Source: Phocaeicola_A sp963625535 (GTDB taxonomy: Bacteria > Bacteroidota > Bacteroidia > Bacteroidales > Bacteroidaceae). From it: a stretch of DNA of 23,145 nucleotides. Each line of letters opens with the position of its first letter. Position 1 is the first letter of the stretch. Below are positions 13,905 through 21,192 of the stretch, piece by piece. The DNA is taken from the NCBI GenBank assembly GCA_963625535.1, contig CAVFUK010000011.1:1-23145 (forward strand), written 5' to 3'. The notes under the pieces were generated by a model. That model saw only the letters and a list, made by a program, of their open reading frames with translations. It made no database searches and was not told where the DNA came from. The position numbers and the translations under genes are program-made.

Positions 13905-16565
13905 TTAGAATCTCCTTAGTTTGATGCCGGACAGGTAGGTCTTCCCGACCTTGGGGGTGAAGGTCACCTTCAGGCTGCCACCCTCGTGGCTCACCACGTA
14001 GCGGCGCTTCACGGCGTGGAACGAACCTGCGTCGCGCGCCGGCGACAGACCTTCCTCCACCGTCCGTCCGTCTATGCTGACCGCGAAGACGTTGGTCTTC
14101 TTCGTGGTGTTCTCTTCCGCCCGGCCCAGCAGATAGACCGGCGAGGCGGTGATGCCGTCCGGGTCGGCAAACAGCAGCTCCACCTCGTAGCTGCCCGCCG
14201 GCACGTCGAACCGATACTCCTCCACACCCTCGCGCATGGTCTGGTAGAGCGGTCCGTCCGCCGTCAGGTGTATCTCGGTCTGCGTGGTCTTCTCCTTTCC
14301 GCCTACGTAACCCCATCCGCCTTCGGTGTAGGCCCGGTCGGGCACCCATGTCAGTCCGCTCTCGTCGGAGGTGAAGAAGCAGTTGCTTCCCACGTTGATG
14401 GCCAGCTCCAGGGTCGCCCAGTCCGCATCGGCCAGGTGCGAGGGCACGGGTTGGAACCGCACGCGCAACCCGTCGTAGACCTCCTTGCCGTTGAACGTTC
14501 CCGTGGCCGACAGGTAAGGGTCGCTTCCCAGGAACGGCACGTCGAACACCGCATGGCAGTTCGTCACACTCTTACGGCCTACCGACCGTCCGTCGACGAA
14601 CAGCTCCACCTCCGGCAGGTTCGTGTAGACTTTCACCGGCAACACCACCGACTCTCCGGCACGCTCTTGCAGGCCGCTGCGCACGTTCCAGTCGCGGCTC
14701 GCTATGTGGAGCACGGGAATGTCCCTGCGCCACATCGCTTGGTAGTAGTAATAGACATCCTTCGGTGTGCGGTCCGCGCGCACCAGCCCCTTGTTGTTGA
14801 TGTGTGGCATCGACTCGCCCCGCACGGCTGACGAGAAGTCGATGAAGTTCCAGTGCGAGCCGCCGCTCACGTAGGGCGTCTCCTCCAGTATCGGCAGGTA
14901 ATGCTCCAGGAACAGTTGCTGGTATTCGCAGCTGAAGTCGAAGGTGCGGGGCGACGTGCTGTGCAGCCGCTTGTCCGACCCTGCTCCGTATTCGCTGATG
15001 ATGACCGGGTGCGTAGGGTGGTCTCTCTGCTGCTCGGCCAGGAACTCCTCGAAGCTGTTCAGCCGGCCCCAGTACCATCCTTTATAGAGGTTCCATCCCA
15101 CCACGTCGACGATGTCGCCCAGGTGGGCATCGTTGTAGATGTTGTTGCCATGGAAGGCCATGACGCTCACCCGGGTGGAGTCTTCCTCCTTCAGTACGCG
15201 CTCCAGTCGCTCGGCCAGTTCCACCGCGCGTTGCATCAAGGTCTTCAGCATCTCTGGTTTCGTGGTCGGGCGTTTGGCCTCGATGAATATCTCGTTCATG
15301 TAGCCCCAGGCGATGACCGACGGATGGTTGTAGTGCTGACGTATCATCTCGCGCAGGTTCTGTTCGCAATGGTCGGCAAAGCCCGGTGTGTCCGGCACCA
15401 GGTTTATGATGGGTATCTCCTCCCACACGAGCATTCCCTGGCGGTCGCACATCTCCAGCAGCGCGTCGTCCTGTGGATAGTGTGAGATGCGTATGAAGTT
15501 GGTGCCCAGCTCCTTCATCAGCCGGAAGTCCCGCCGGTGCATCTCGTCCGTAAGCGCCACGCCGATGGGTTGCTGGTCCTGGTGGCGACACATGCCCCGT
15601 AACTTGTAGGGCTTGCCGTTGAGGAAGAATCCCTTCTGTGCGTCGAAGTGGAAATAGCGGAAGGCGGTGTAGTGCTCTAGTTTGTCCAGCACCTGATTCG
15701 TGCGGGCGTTGCGCAGGACGGTCTCCACGCGGTAGAGTGTGGGTCTCTCCGGTGTCCACAGCTCGGGCTTGGCAATGGTGAGCGCCTTCTCTTGGAAGGT
15801 GGTCGTCTCCCCGGCCTTCACCTGCAGCTTCTTCTGTGTAGTCGCGGCCTTCTCCCCGTTCGGGTAGTAGACCGTGCTGGTCAGCTCGAGGGTGGCTTTC
15901 GCCGAGTCGTCATTGTGTATGCTGCCTCTGATGAGGATGTCGCCATGCTCGCCCGACTGGCAAGCGGCGCGCACGAACACCCCGTCCGACCCGTAGTCCG
16001 TCAGCGAGAAGTGTTGGCGTGGTACGGCCACGAGCCACACGTCGCGGTACACGCCACCGAAGAAGGTGAAGTCCGCCGAGGTGGGGGGTATGTCCTGTCG
16101 TGAGTTGTCCACGCAGAGCGCCACCACGTTGGGTGTGTCCTGTGAGATATAATCGGTGATGTCGAACGTTGAGGCCGTGTATCCTCCGGCATGGCTGCCT
16201 ATCAGTTTCCCGTTCAGATAGACGTCGGCGTACTTCGATGCGGCGTCCAGCTTCAGGAACACCCGCTTTCCGTTCCATCCGGCAGGTATGTCCAGTGCCC
16301 GTCGGTACCAGCCCTTCCCTTGGTAGTAGTCCTTCGTCTCGTAGGCGTCCGTGTTCCAGGTGTGGGGCAGGTGTACGGCTGTCCATCGGCTGTCGTCCCA
16401 TGTGGGTTGTGCCGCCTCGGGACAGTCGCCTCGGTAGAAGCGCCATCCGTCGTTGATGGCATGCATTTCGCGTTGGGCCAGTGCGGCAATGGAGCAGAAA
16501 AGTAGCAGGAGGAGTATCGTCCCGCTCTGCCGCATCCTCTGAATCGTCTCTATGTTTCTCATCAC
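13905..16565 (-). CDS. Secreted glycoside hydrolase family 2 beta-galactosidase-like enzyme (886 aa)
   Basis: An N-terminal hydrophobic segment (SGTILLLLLFCSIAALA) marks export. The jelly roll follows (WRFYRGDCPEAAQPTWDDSRW, about residues 38-180), with the typical HLPHTWN motif. The TIM barrel starts near residue 305. The acid/base Glu425 is in WGYMNE and the nucleophile Glu525 in IISEYGAG. C-terminal parts include an Ig-like domain (VYTNLPEVELFVDGRSVG) and a malectin-like sandwich (YRFDVPAGSYEVELLFADP and a final GIKLRRF). That make-up resembles LacZ-type exo-beta-galactosidases of gut Bacteroidales, but the sugar cannot be fixed. It is the first gene of the GH2 pair and has its own promoter and an operator-like inverted repeat upstream. 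Confidence 0.9.
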   Translation of the reverse strand: MMRNIETIQRMRQSGTILLLLLFCSIAALAQREMHAINDGWRFYRGDCPEAAQPTWDDSRWTAVHLPHTWNTDAYETKDYYQGKGWYRRALDIPAGWNGKRVFLKLDAASKYADVYLNGKLIGSHAGGYTASTFDITDYISQDTPNVVALCVDNSRQDIPPTSADFTFFGGVYRDVWLVAVPRQHFSLTDYGSDGVFVRAACQSGEHGDILIRGSIHNDDSAKATLELTSTVYYPNGEKAATTQKKLQVKAGETTTFQEKALTIAKPELWTPERPTLYRVETVLRNARTNQVLDKLEHYTAFRYFHFDAQKGFFLNGKPYKLRGMCRHQDQQPIGVALTDEMHRRDFRLMKELGTNFIRISHYPQDDALLEMCDRQGMLVWEEIPIINLVPDTPGFADHCEQNLREMIRQHYNHPSVIAWGYMNEIFIEAKRPTTKPEMLKTLMQRAVELAERLERVLKEEDSTRVSVMAFHGNNIYNDAHLGDIVDVVGWNLYKGWYWGRLNSFEEFLAEQQRDHPTHPVIISEYGAGSDKRLHSTSPRTFDFSCEYQQLFLEHYLPILEETPYVSGGSHWNFIDFSSAVRGESMPHINNKGLVRADRTPKDVYYYYQAMWRRDIPVLHIASRDWNVRSGLQERAGESVVLPVKVYTNLPEVELFVDGRSVGRKSVTNCHAVFDVPFLGSDPYLSATGTFNGKEVYDGLRVRFQPVPSHLADADWATLELAINVGSNCFFTSDESGLTWVPDRAYTEGGWGYVGGKEKTTQTEIHLTADGPLYQTMREGVEEYRFDVPAGSYEVELLFADPDGITASPVYLLGRAEENTTKKTNVFAVSIDGRTVEEGLSPARDAGSFHAVKRRYVVSHEGGSLKVTFTPKVGKTYLSGIKLRRF

Positions 16566-16591
16566 AGTGTGTATTAGTTCAAATTATGTGG

Positions 16592-16620
16592 CAAAAGTAA
16601 GAACTTCCCCTTCATCACAA
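16592..16620 (-). promoter_or_regulatory. Promoter of the GH2 operon
   Basis: On the minus strand TTG (16618-16620) is followed after 18 bases by TACTTTTG (16592-16599), matching the Bacteroides -33/-7 pattern. It lies 27 bases before the GH2 ATG at 16565. Confidence 0.6.
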
Positions 16621-16628
16621 TAGTCCTG

Positions 16629-16649
16629 TTGCGTCAATAAATGACGCAA
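16629..16649. promoter_or_regulatory. Operator-like inverted repeat upstream of the GH2 promoter
   Basis: Perfect 8-bp arms ttgcgtca (16629-16636) and tgacgcaa (16642-16649) flank a 5-base spacer. It lies just upstream of the -33 box, where an activator would bind. No regulator gene is adjacent, so the binding protein is unknown. The remainder of the gap up to 16809 is AT-rich and also holds a palindrome, tgagaaatattctca, at 16741-16755. Confidence 0.5.
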
Positions 16650-16785
16650 ACGCGCATATTCGCAGGGGGAATGGCCTAAATCGTCACTTGTTCGTGTTAT
16701 GTTTTCGCATTATTATTAGAAGGTCGATAGTTGTATTATCTGAGAAATATTCTCAAATAATGATGCCTGTATGGTGATATATAGG

Positions 16786-16793
16786 TATCTTTG
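16786..16793 (+). promoter_or_regulatory. Bacteroides -7 box before the RloA-like gene
   Basis: TATCTTTG matches TAnnTTTG and lies 16 bases before the ATG at 16810. A palindrome (tgagaaatattctca, 16741-16755) lies roughly where an upstream regulator would sit. No clear -33 TTG was seen. Confidence 0.5.
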
Positions 16794-16809
16794 CGGAAAA
16801 GTATGAGAT

Positions 16810-18075
16810 ATGTTTGTAAATTTCACGGTTAAGAACTATCGCTCATTCAAGCAAGAGCGTACCTTCAGCATGGAGGCCAGTTCCGTCAAGGAGCACAAGG
16901 ACTCTGTCATCAACATGGGCAAGACTAGTTTGTTGCCTTTGGCGGTGTTCTATGGAGCGAACTCGGGTGGCAAGAGCAATTTGATACAGGCCATAGCTAC
17001 CATGCGCAGAATGGTAAGGCATTCCGTGCGCCTCAATGACGGCGACTCGTTGCCTTACGACCCTTTTGCGTTGGACGAGAACTCCGGCTCGCAACCCACC
17101 TCGTTCGAGATACAGTTCATCAAGGACGAGACGCTCTATCGGTATGGCTTCGAGTACAACCAGACCGAAATCATCTCCGAGTGGCTTTATGAGAAACGTT
17201 CCGGTGAGAAGGAGTATGAGCTCTTCCTTCGCTCGCTCGATGTGATTGAGGTGTCGCCGAAGAGGTTTCCTGAGGGACAGGGAAAAGAGGACATGACCAA
17301 CTCCAACCGTCTCTTCCTGTCGCTGGTAGCGCAGTTGAAGGGGGAGAAGTCTAACTCCATTATGGGATGGTTCGGCGCATGCAACGTGTTGTCGGGAATC
17401 GACAGTGAGGGCTACGAGGCTTTCACGTTACGGATGTTCTTGGACCATTTGAATGGGGCGGACCAGGCGCAGGAGTTCTTCAAGTCACTTCAGCTCGGCT
17501 TCACTCGTTTCTCTGTGAAGAAGGTCGGCATTTCTCAGGAGGCGTTGGACAGTGCCCCGCAGTCCATCCGGTCGCAATTGGAGAAGGATGTTGCCACCGG
17601 TAGCGTAGTGGAGCCGATAACCACTCATAATGTCTATGACGAGAATGGTCTGGTGATAGGCGAGCGCAACTTCCACAAGAACCAGATGGAGTCCGAAGGT
17701 ACAAAGAAGGTGATAGAAATTTCCGGTCCGATATTCGACACGCTGAATGATGGTAAGATCTTGATTGTGGACGAACTGGATGCCAAACTGCACCCGTTGC
17801 TCACGCGCAACATCGTGCTCCTGTTTATGGACCCGGAGAAGAACCGGCACGGCGCACAGCTCATCTTCGCCACCCACGACACCAACCTGCTCGACTTGGA
17901 GATAATCCGTCGCGACCAGATATGGTTTGCCGAGAAGGATAGGGTAGAGTCCACGGACATCTACTCGCTTGTGGAATTCAAGGACGAGGACGGCAAGAAG
18001 GTGCGCAACGACCGCGACATCAAGCGCGACTACATCCGTGGCCGCTATGGCGCTATTCCTTTCATCGGTAAATAA
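16810..18075 (+). CDS. RloA-like AAA family ATPase
   Basis: This is an ABC/SMC-type AAA ATPase of 421 residues. It begins VNFTVKNYRSFKQERTFSM, the usual first strand of this class. The Walker A GANSGGKS lies at 49-56, Walker B ILIVDELDAKLHP has Asp321 and Glu322, and the switch histidine is in FATHD (His356). This is the layout of RloA and AbiL/PARIS-type defence ATPases, which sense infection and control a partner effector. The gene is followed 8 bases later by a RloB-like gene, which is the typical pairing. No restriction-modification genes are nearby although Rlo genes were first found linked to such loci. I infer an abortive-infection role; no phage trigger is evident. Confidence 0.85.
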   Translation: MFVNFTVKNYRSFKQERTFSMEASSVKEHKDSVINMGKTSLLPLAVFYGANSGGKSNLIQAIATMRRMVRHSVRLNDGDSLPYDPFALDENSGSQPTSFEIQFIKDETLYRYGFEYNQTEIISEWLYEKRSGEKEYELFLRSLDVIEVSPKRFPEGQGKEDMTNSNRLFLSLVAQLKGEKSNSIMGWFGACNVLSGIDSEGYEAFTLRMFLDHLNGADQAQEFFKSLQLGFTRFSVKKVGISQEALDSAPQSIRSQLEKDVATGSVVEPITTHNVYDENGLVIGERNFHKNQMESEGTKKVIEISGPIFDTLNDGKILIVDELDAKLHPLLTRNIVLLFMDPEKNRHGAQLIFATHDTNLLDLEIIRRDQIWFAEKDRVESTDIYSLVEFKDEDGKKVRNDRDIKRDYIRGRYGAIPFIGK

Positions 18076-18083
18076 CTGTGGCT

Positions 18084-18785
18084 ATGGGATATTCGAGAAA
18101 AGACGAAATCGCCCGGCTTAGGCAGGAACGTCGGGCGGCGAAGGCTTCCAAGAAGCGCAAGGAGAACACCCGTGAGAAACTTGTTCGCTTCCTCATCGTC
18201 TGTGAGGGCGCGAAGACCGAGCCACACTATTTCGAGGCTCTTGTCAACACTCACACCTCCGCTGTCCGCGAGGTGACGATAGAAGGTGAAGGCCGGTCTA
18301 CGGTCGCTCTTGTGGACAGGACGCAGGAGATAAAGACGGAGTTGGAGCGTAAGAATGCCATGACCTTCGACCGCGTGTGGGTCGTGTTCGACAAGGACGA
18401 TTTCGATGATTTCAACGAAGCCGTCAAGAAGGCTCATCGGTTAGGGTTCAACAGTGCATGGACAAATGAGGCCTTCGAACTATGGTACTATCTGCATTTT
18501 GAGTATCTGGATGCCGGCATTGGCCGTTCGGCATATATCGATAAACTCGAAGCCGCCTTTAGAAATAGGATGGGAGACGATAGTTTCAAGTATCATAAGG
18601 GCAACCCCGATATCTATCGATTGCTCCAGCAGTATGGTCGCGAGGACTTGGCCAAACGTTTCGCCAAACAACTCCGGACGCTGTACTCTGACACCAACTA
18701 TGCGATGCACAAGCCCTGCACTATGGTCGATGTACTCGTGGAAGAACTGGAGCACCCCGAATCGATATTGAATGGATCCCGTTGA
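18084..18785 (+). CDS. RloB-like protein with TOPRIM-type residues
   Basis: This is the predicted effector partner of the preceding ATPase. A basic N-terminus (DEIARLRQERRAAKASKKRK) leads into FLIVCEGAKTEPHYFEAL, where Glu41 is the conserved glutamate of the RloB/TOPRIM fold. VWVVFDKDDF with Asp103, Asp105 and Asp106 forms the DxD metal site. TNEAFELWYYLHF is another family block. TOPRIM proteins bind divalent metal and cut or nick nucleic acids, so a toxic nuclease is plausible. The ATG at 18084 gives 233 residues; a GTG at 18078 is an alternative. The pair is surely co-transcribed. Confidence 0.83.
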   Translation: MGYSRKDEIARLRQERRAAKASKKRKENTREKLVRFLIVCEGAKTEPHYFEALVNTHTSAVREVTIEGEGRSTVALVDRTQEIKTELERKNAMTFDRVWVVFDKDDFDDFNEAVKKAHRLGFNSAWTNEAFELWYYLHFEYLDAGIGRSAYIDKLEAAFRNRMGDDSFKYHKGNPDIYRLLQQYGREDLAKRFAKQLRTLYSDTNYAMHKPCTMVDVLVEELEHPESILNGSR

Positions 18786-18834
18786 TTCACTCGACTTTAC
18801 CATGTCTTCGAGTGCAAAGTTTCCCTCTTTGTCA

Positions 18835-18869
18835 AATTATGCAAATCACATTATGTGAATTGCATAATT
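18835..18869. repeat. Near-perfect 35-bp palindrome after the RloB-like gene
   Basis: Arms aattatgcaa (18835-18844) and ttgcataatt (18860-18869) enclose a second dyad, tcaca/tgtga. Sixteen of 17 base pairs match about the centre at 18852. It lies in the convergent gap between the RloB-like and HU-like genes. There is no T run, so it is not a standard intrinsic terminator. It could still form a strong hairpin or be a protein-binding site. Confidence 0.75.
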
Positions 18870-18997
18870 GTTGATGTGGCCATATTAGTGTATAAAAATA
18901 GAGACAACTGTCTGATATCCGACGAACAGAATACGTGTGCCAACATCGTAGCCGAGGATCAGCCCGGATATGGTGGATAGACTTTCCCCCGTCACTA

Positions 18998-19612
18998 CTA
19001 TTGCTCCTTCCCCAACACATAGCTGGGGTGACGGTCCGTTCCTTGCTTTATCAAGAAGCCGGTCTCGCAGAAGTAGTTGAGCCATTTGGTGGCGGCATAT
19101 TGTTTCAGATTGAAAGCAATTAACATATCCTTTCGTGTCAGAATCCGGTTCTTGGACAGGAAATCAGTGATTTCTTTGCGGAGCTCCTCCTCCGTGTAAG
19201 AGCATGACCTGATGGAGTATTCCGCCCGCTCGAACTTGGCTTCTTGCTGTATCCTTTCCAGCAATGCGGCGTCGGGCTTGAAATTGATGCCCCGTACCCG
19301 TACCTTTTGTCTTGAGGTGCCCTTTGAAGGCGGATTATCGTCGCCTTTCTCTACCAATTCCACCGACAAGGTGAAGTAGCCGATCTCGGGCAAATGAAAA
19401 TTTATTCCATCCGTGAGCATCTCCACCATGTAGTCCTGCATGGTAGACATCACATTCTTGATAGTTCCCCTTTTCACACCGACGAACTGTTCTGAATGCT
19501 CATAGAGCACACGGTCGCCATCGTGGCGCCGCATGTGCAGCTTGACGTACTTCCGTTCCTCCTCGCTCCCAGGAATATTCTTGAGCGTGTCGATTTCATA
19601 CTGTATTGCCAT
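18998..19612 (-). CDS. HU-like DNA-binding protein with a C-terminal helix-turn-helix-like part
   Basis: The first 130 or so residues resemble the HU/IHF-related proteins of Bacteroidota: MAIQYEIDTLKN, VKRGTIKNVMSTMQDYMVEML, then LPEIGYFTLSVELV and VRVRGINFKPDAALLERIQ. These bind DNA as dimers through beta arms. The tail (about 140-204) has a helix-rich stretch, SKNRILTRKDMLIAFNLKQ and WLNYFCETGFLIKQG, that looks like a winged helix. A nucleoid or regulatory role is likely. It has a well-formed promoter at 19635-19667. It converges on the RloAB pair, but I see no direct proof of a link. Confidence 0.8.
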   Translation of the reverse strand: MAIQYEIDTLKNIPGSEEERKYVKLHMRRHDGDRVLYEHSEQFVGVKRGTIKNVMSTMQDYMVEMLTDGINFHLPEIGYFTLSVELVEKGDDNPPSKGTSRQKVRVRGINFKPDAALLERIQQEAKFERAEYSIRSCSYTEEELRKEITDFLSKNRILTRKDMLIAFNLKQYAATKWLNYFCETGFLIKQGTDRHPSYVLGKEQ

Positions 19613-19634
19613 ATCTTACTATTGTTTGTTTGCC

Positions 19635-19667
19635 CAAAGGTACTACCGTGAGGGTCCCTTTTGCAAA
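19635..19667 (-). promoter_or_regulatory. Promoter of the HU-like gene
   Basis: On the minus strand TTTG (19664-19667) is followed after 21 bases by TACCTTTG (19635-19642), an exact Bacteroides -7 box. It lies 22 bases before the ATG at 19612. Confidence 0.7.
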
Positions 19668-19700
19668 TATTGATGGCGTATTAACAACTATTTAACGGTT

Positions 19701-19766
19701 GGTGGTCACGTGACGCACAATCGGTTGACACGTGACGCACGATTGGTTGACACGTGACGCACAACC
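19701..19766. repeat. Three 22-bp iterons with a CACGTG core upstream of the HU-like gene
   Basis: Units at 19701, 19723 and 19745 share cacgtgacgcac, and the last two share ggttgacacgtgacgcac. The period of 22 is about two DNA turns, so identical faces would be exposed. The array lies 34-99 bases upstream of the promoter of the HU-like gene. A transcription factor or replication-type binding array is possible. It is unlike a CRISPR because there are no spacers. The remaining gap up to 19902 holds a hairpin at 19832-19872 and nothing else I recognise. Confidence 0.75.
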
Positions 19767-19831
19767 ATCCGCTATGGAACATTTGCCAGGAGAGATGATG
19801 TTGTGGCCCCAAATAGTATCGGTGGTTACGA

Positions 19832-19872
19832 CAACTCCCCTTGTTCGTTCGGTAAACGAGCAAGGGGAGTTG
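19832..19872 (-). terminator. Hairpin after the TagD-like gene
   Basis: Perfect 12-bp arms, caactccccttg (19832-19843) and caaggggagttg (19861-19872), extend inward by four more pairs. It follows the minus-strand stop at 19902 and probably ends the glycan operon. A clear T run is missing on the minus strand, so termination by this stem alone is uncertain. Confidence 0.6.
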
Positions 19873-19901
19873 CGGCCTTCGGGTGTGTATGTGACGGGGC
19901 G

Positions 19902-20306
19902 TTACATGCTGGCGATGATCTCCTTCAGCTCGGACGAGGAGATGCCTTCTGTGCGGGGGAGTAGCACCACCTGCTTGCCGTTGGCCCGGCAATAGTCGAA
20001 GGCGGCTTGGAATCCGGCGTGGGTCTGGTCGGGGCCGGCTACGAAGACGTCGAAGTCCACCTCCTTCACGATGTCCTTCACGTTACGGTAGACCACCACA
20101 TCGTCCACGTACCGGATGGCGCGCACCATGTAGCAACGCTGCTCGGTGTCGTACACCAGTTTGGCTTCGGGCTTGAACCGGAGCACGTCCTCGGAGTCCT
20201 GCACCGCCACTATCAAGTAGTCTCCCAACGACTTGGCCTTGCGGAAGAGTTCCACATGGCCTACGTGCAACAGGTCGTACACGCCAACCGTTAATATCTT
20301 CTTCAT
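19902..20306 (-). CDS. TagD-like nucleotidyltransferase (134 aa)
   Basis: A small cytidylyltransferase-family enzyme, which joins CTP to a phosphorylated alcohol such as glycerol 3-phosphate, or another phospho-compound. The nucleotide site HVGH is at residues 14-17 after GVYDLLHVGHVELF, and ISSSELK lies near 122-128. The length matches glycerol-3-phosphate cytidylyltransferases. It follows the LicD-family gene after a 27-base gap and is the last gene of the operon. The likely job is to supply an activated group (for example CDP-glycerol) that LicD transfers to a surface glycan. The exact substrate is not determined. Confidence 0.85.
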   Translation of the reverse strand: MKKILTVGVYDLLHVGHVELFRKAKSLGDYLIVAVQDSEDVLRFKPEAKLVYDTEQRCYMVRAIRYVDDVVVYRNVKDIVKEVDFDVFVAGPDQTHAGFQAAFDYCRANGKQVVLLPRTEGISSSELKEIIASM

Positions 20307-20333
20307 ACGCTGTTTTGTGCGGATTAAATGAGT

Positions 20334-21179
20334 TTAGTGTTTATGCTCTGACAGGAACTTGCGCTCGTCGAACTCTCGGTAGGGGAGCGTCAGGTCCATG
20401 AAATAGAAGTTGTGTTGATGGATTTTGTCGGGTGGGGGCGGTGTCATGTAGTCGCCGAAGAGCTGGGTGAGGTAGGCGTCGTTGTCTTTCATCCCCCACA
20501 GGCTGCGGCCCTCGAACTGTATGGGAGTGGGGTTGCCCAGCACGGTCTGCCGGTCCACCATGCTCTTGAGCCCGTCGTTGTGGTTCACGGCCGCCAAGCG
20601 TTGGCGGTTGAAGTCGTATTTCATCATGTGGCGCTTAATCTTCTTCTGCAGCCCCGGCAGGGTGTAGAGCTTCCGGGCGAGCAGAGGTATCCAGCTCGAC
20701 GCGCCGTGTCCGTGCCGGTAGGGGTCGCGGAACAGGAAGTAGAGCGCCTTGCGCAGGTAGTTGTACTTCATCTGGTAGAGGCGCTGTGTCAGCTTGCACG
20801 CGGGGGCTCCGTCGATGGGGAACACGTCCACGTAGACACCTCCGAGATAGTAGAGATGGGGGCGCTCAATCAGTGTGGTGCTGGCGTCCTGTATCTTGCC
20901 GAAGTGGAGCGGATACTTGTCGTCGTTCTCGAAGCAGACGAACTCGTACGGCTCGGGCAACCACTCCTTACTGTGGGCGATGAGGGCCTCATAGTCCTCG
21001 CGGGGCATGCCGATGTCCATATCGTCGTCCCAGGGAATGAAGCCGCCATGGCGGACGGCACCGAGCAGCGATCCGTCAATCATGTAGTAGCGCAGTCCGT
21101 GCTTCTCGCACATGTCGTGAATCACCTGCAGAATCTCGAGCAGCCGAAGCTGAAGTTCTCTTATGTCGTAGTTTGCCAT
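20334..21179 (-). CDS. LicD family phosphotransferase
   Basis: LicD-type enzymes of the nucleotidyltransferase fold transfer phosphocholine or related phosphoalcohols to glycans. The signature IDGSLLGAVRHGGFIPWDDDMDIG spans residues 34-57; its metal-binding acids are Asp51-53 and Asp55. VYVDVFPIDGAP is another family block. The 281-residue length is usual. No signal peptide or membrane helix is visible, so it acts in the cytoplasm, probably on a lipid-linked or nascent glycan. It begins 13 bases after the GT4 gene and lies before the TagD-like gene, a pairing that suggests one pathway. No choline kinase is present, so phosphoglycerol is as possible as phosphocholine. Confidence 0.87.
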   Translation of the reverse strand: MANYDIRELQLRLLEILQVIHDMCEKHGLRYYMIDGSLLGAVRHGGFIPWDDDMDIGMPREDYEALIAHSKEWLPEPYEFVCFENDDKYPLHFGKIQDASTTLIERPHLYYLGGVYVDVFPIDGAPACKLTQRLYQMKYNYLRKALYFLFRDPYRHGHGASSWIPLLARKLYTLPGLQKKIKRHMMKYDFNRQRLAAVNHNDGLKSMVDRQTVLGNPTPIQFEGRSLWGMKDNDAYLTQLFGDYMTPPPPDKIHQHNFYFMDLTLPYREFDERKFLSEHKH

Positions 21180-21192
21180 CTCTCTTGCTATG

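Noticed and set aside
13986..14831. Plus-strand open frames inside the GH2 genes
   Set aside because: They are mirror frames of GC-rich coding sequence; the minus-strand products have complete GH2 motifs.
9967..16565. Polysaccharide utilization locus
   Set aside because: The GDSL and GH2 genes lack a SusC/SusD pair and a sensor-regulator; the plug-only protein cannot replace SusC.
19701..19766. CRISPR-like direct repeats
   Set aside because: The 22-bp units are directly joined with no unique spacers and there are no cas genes.
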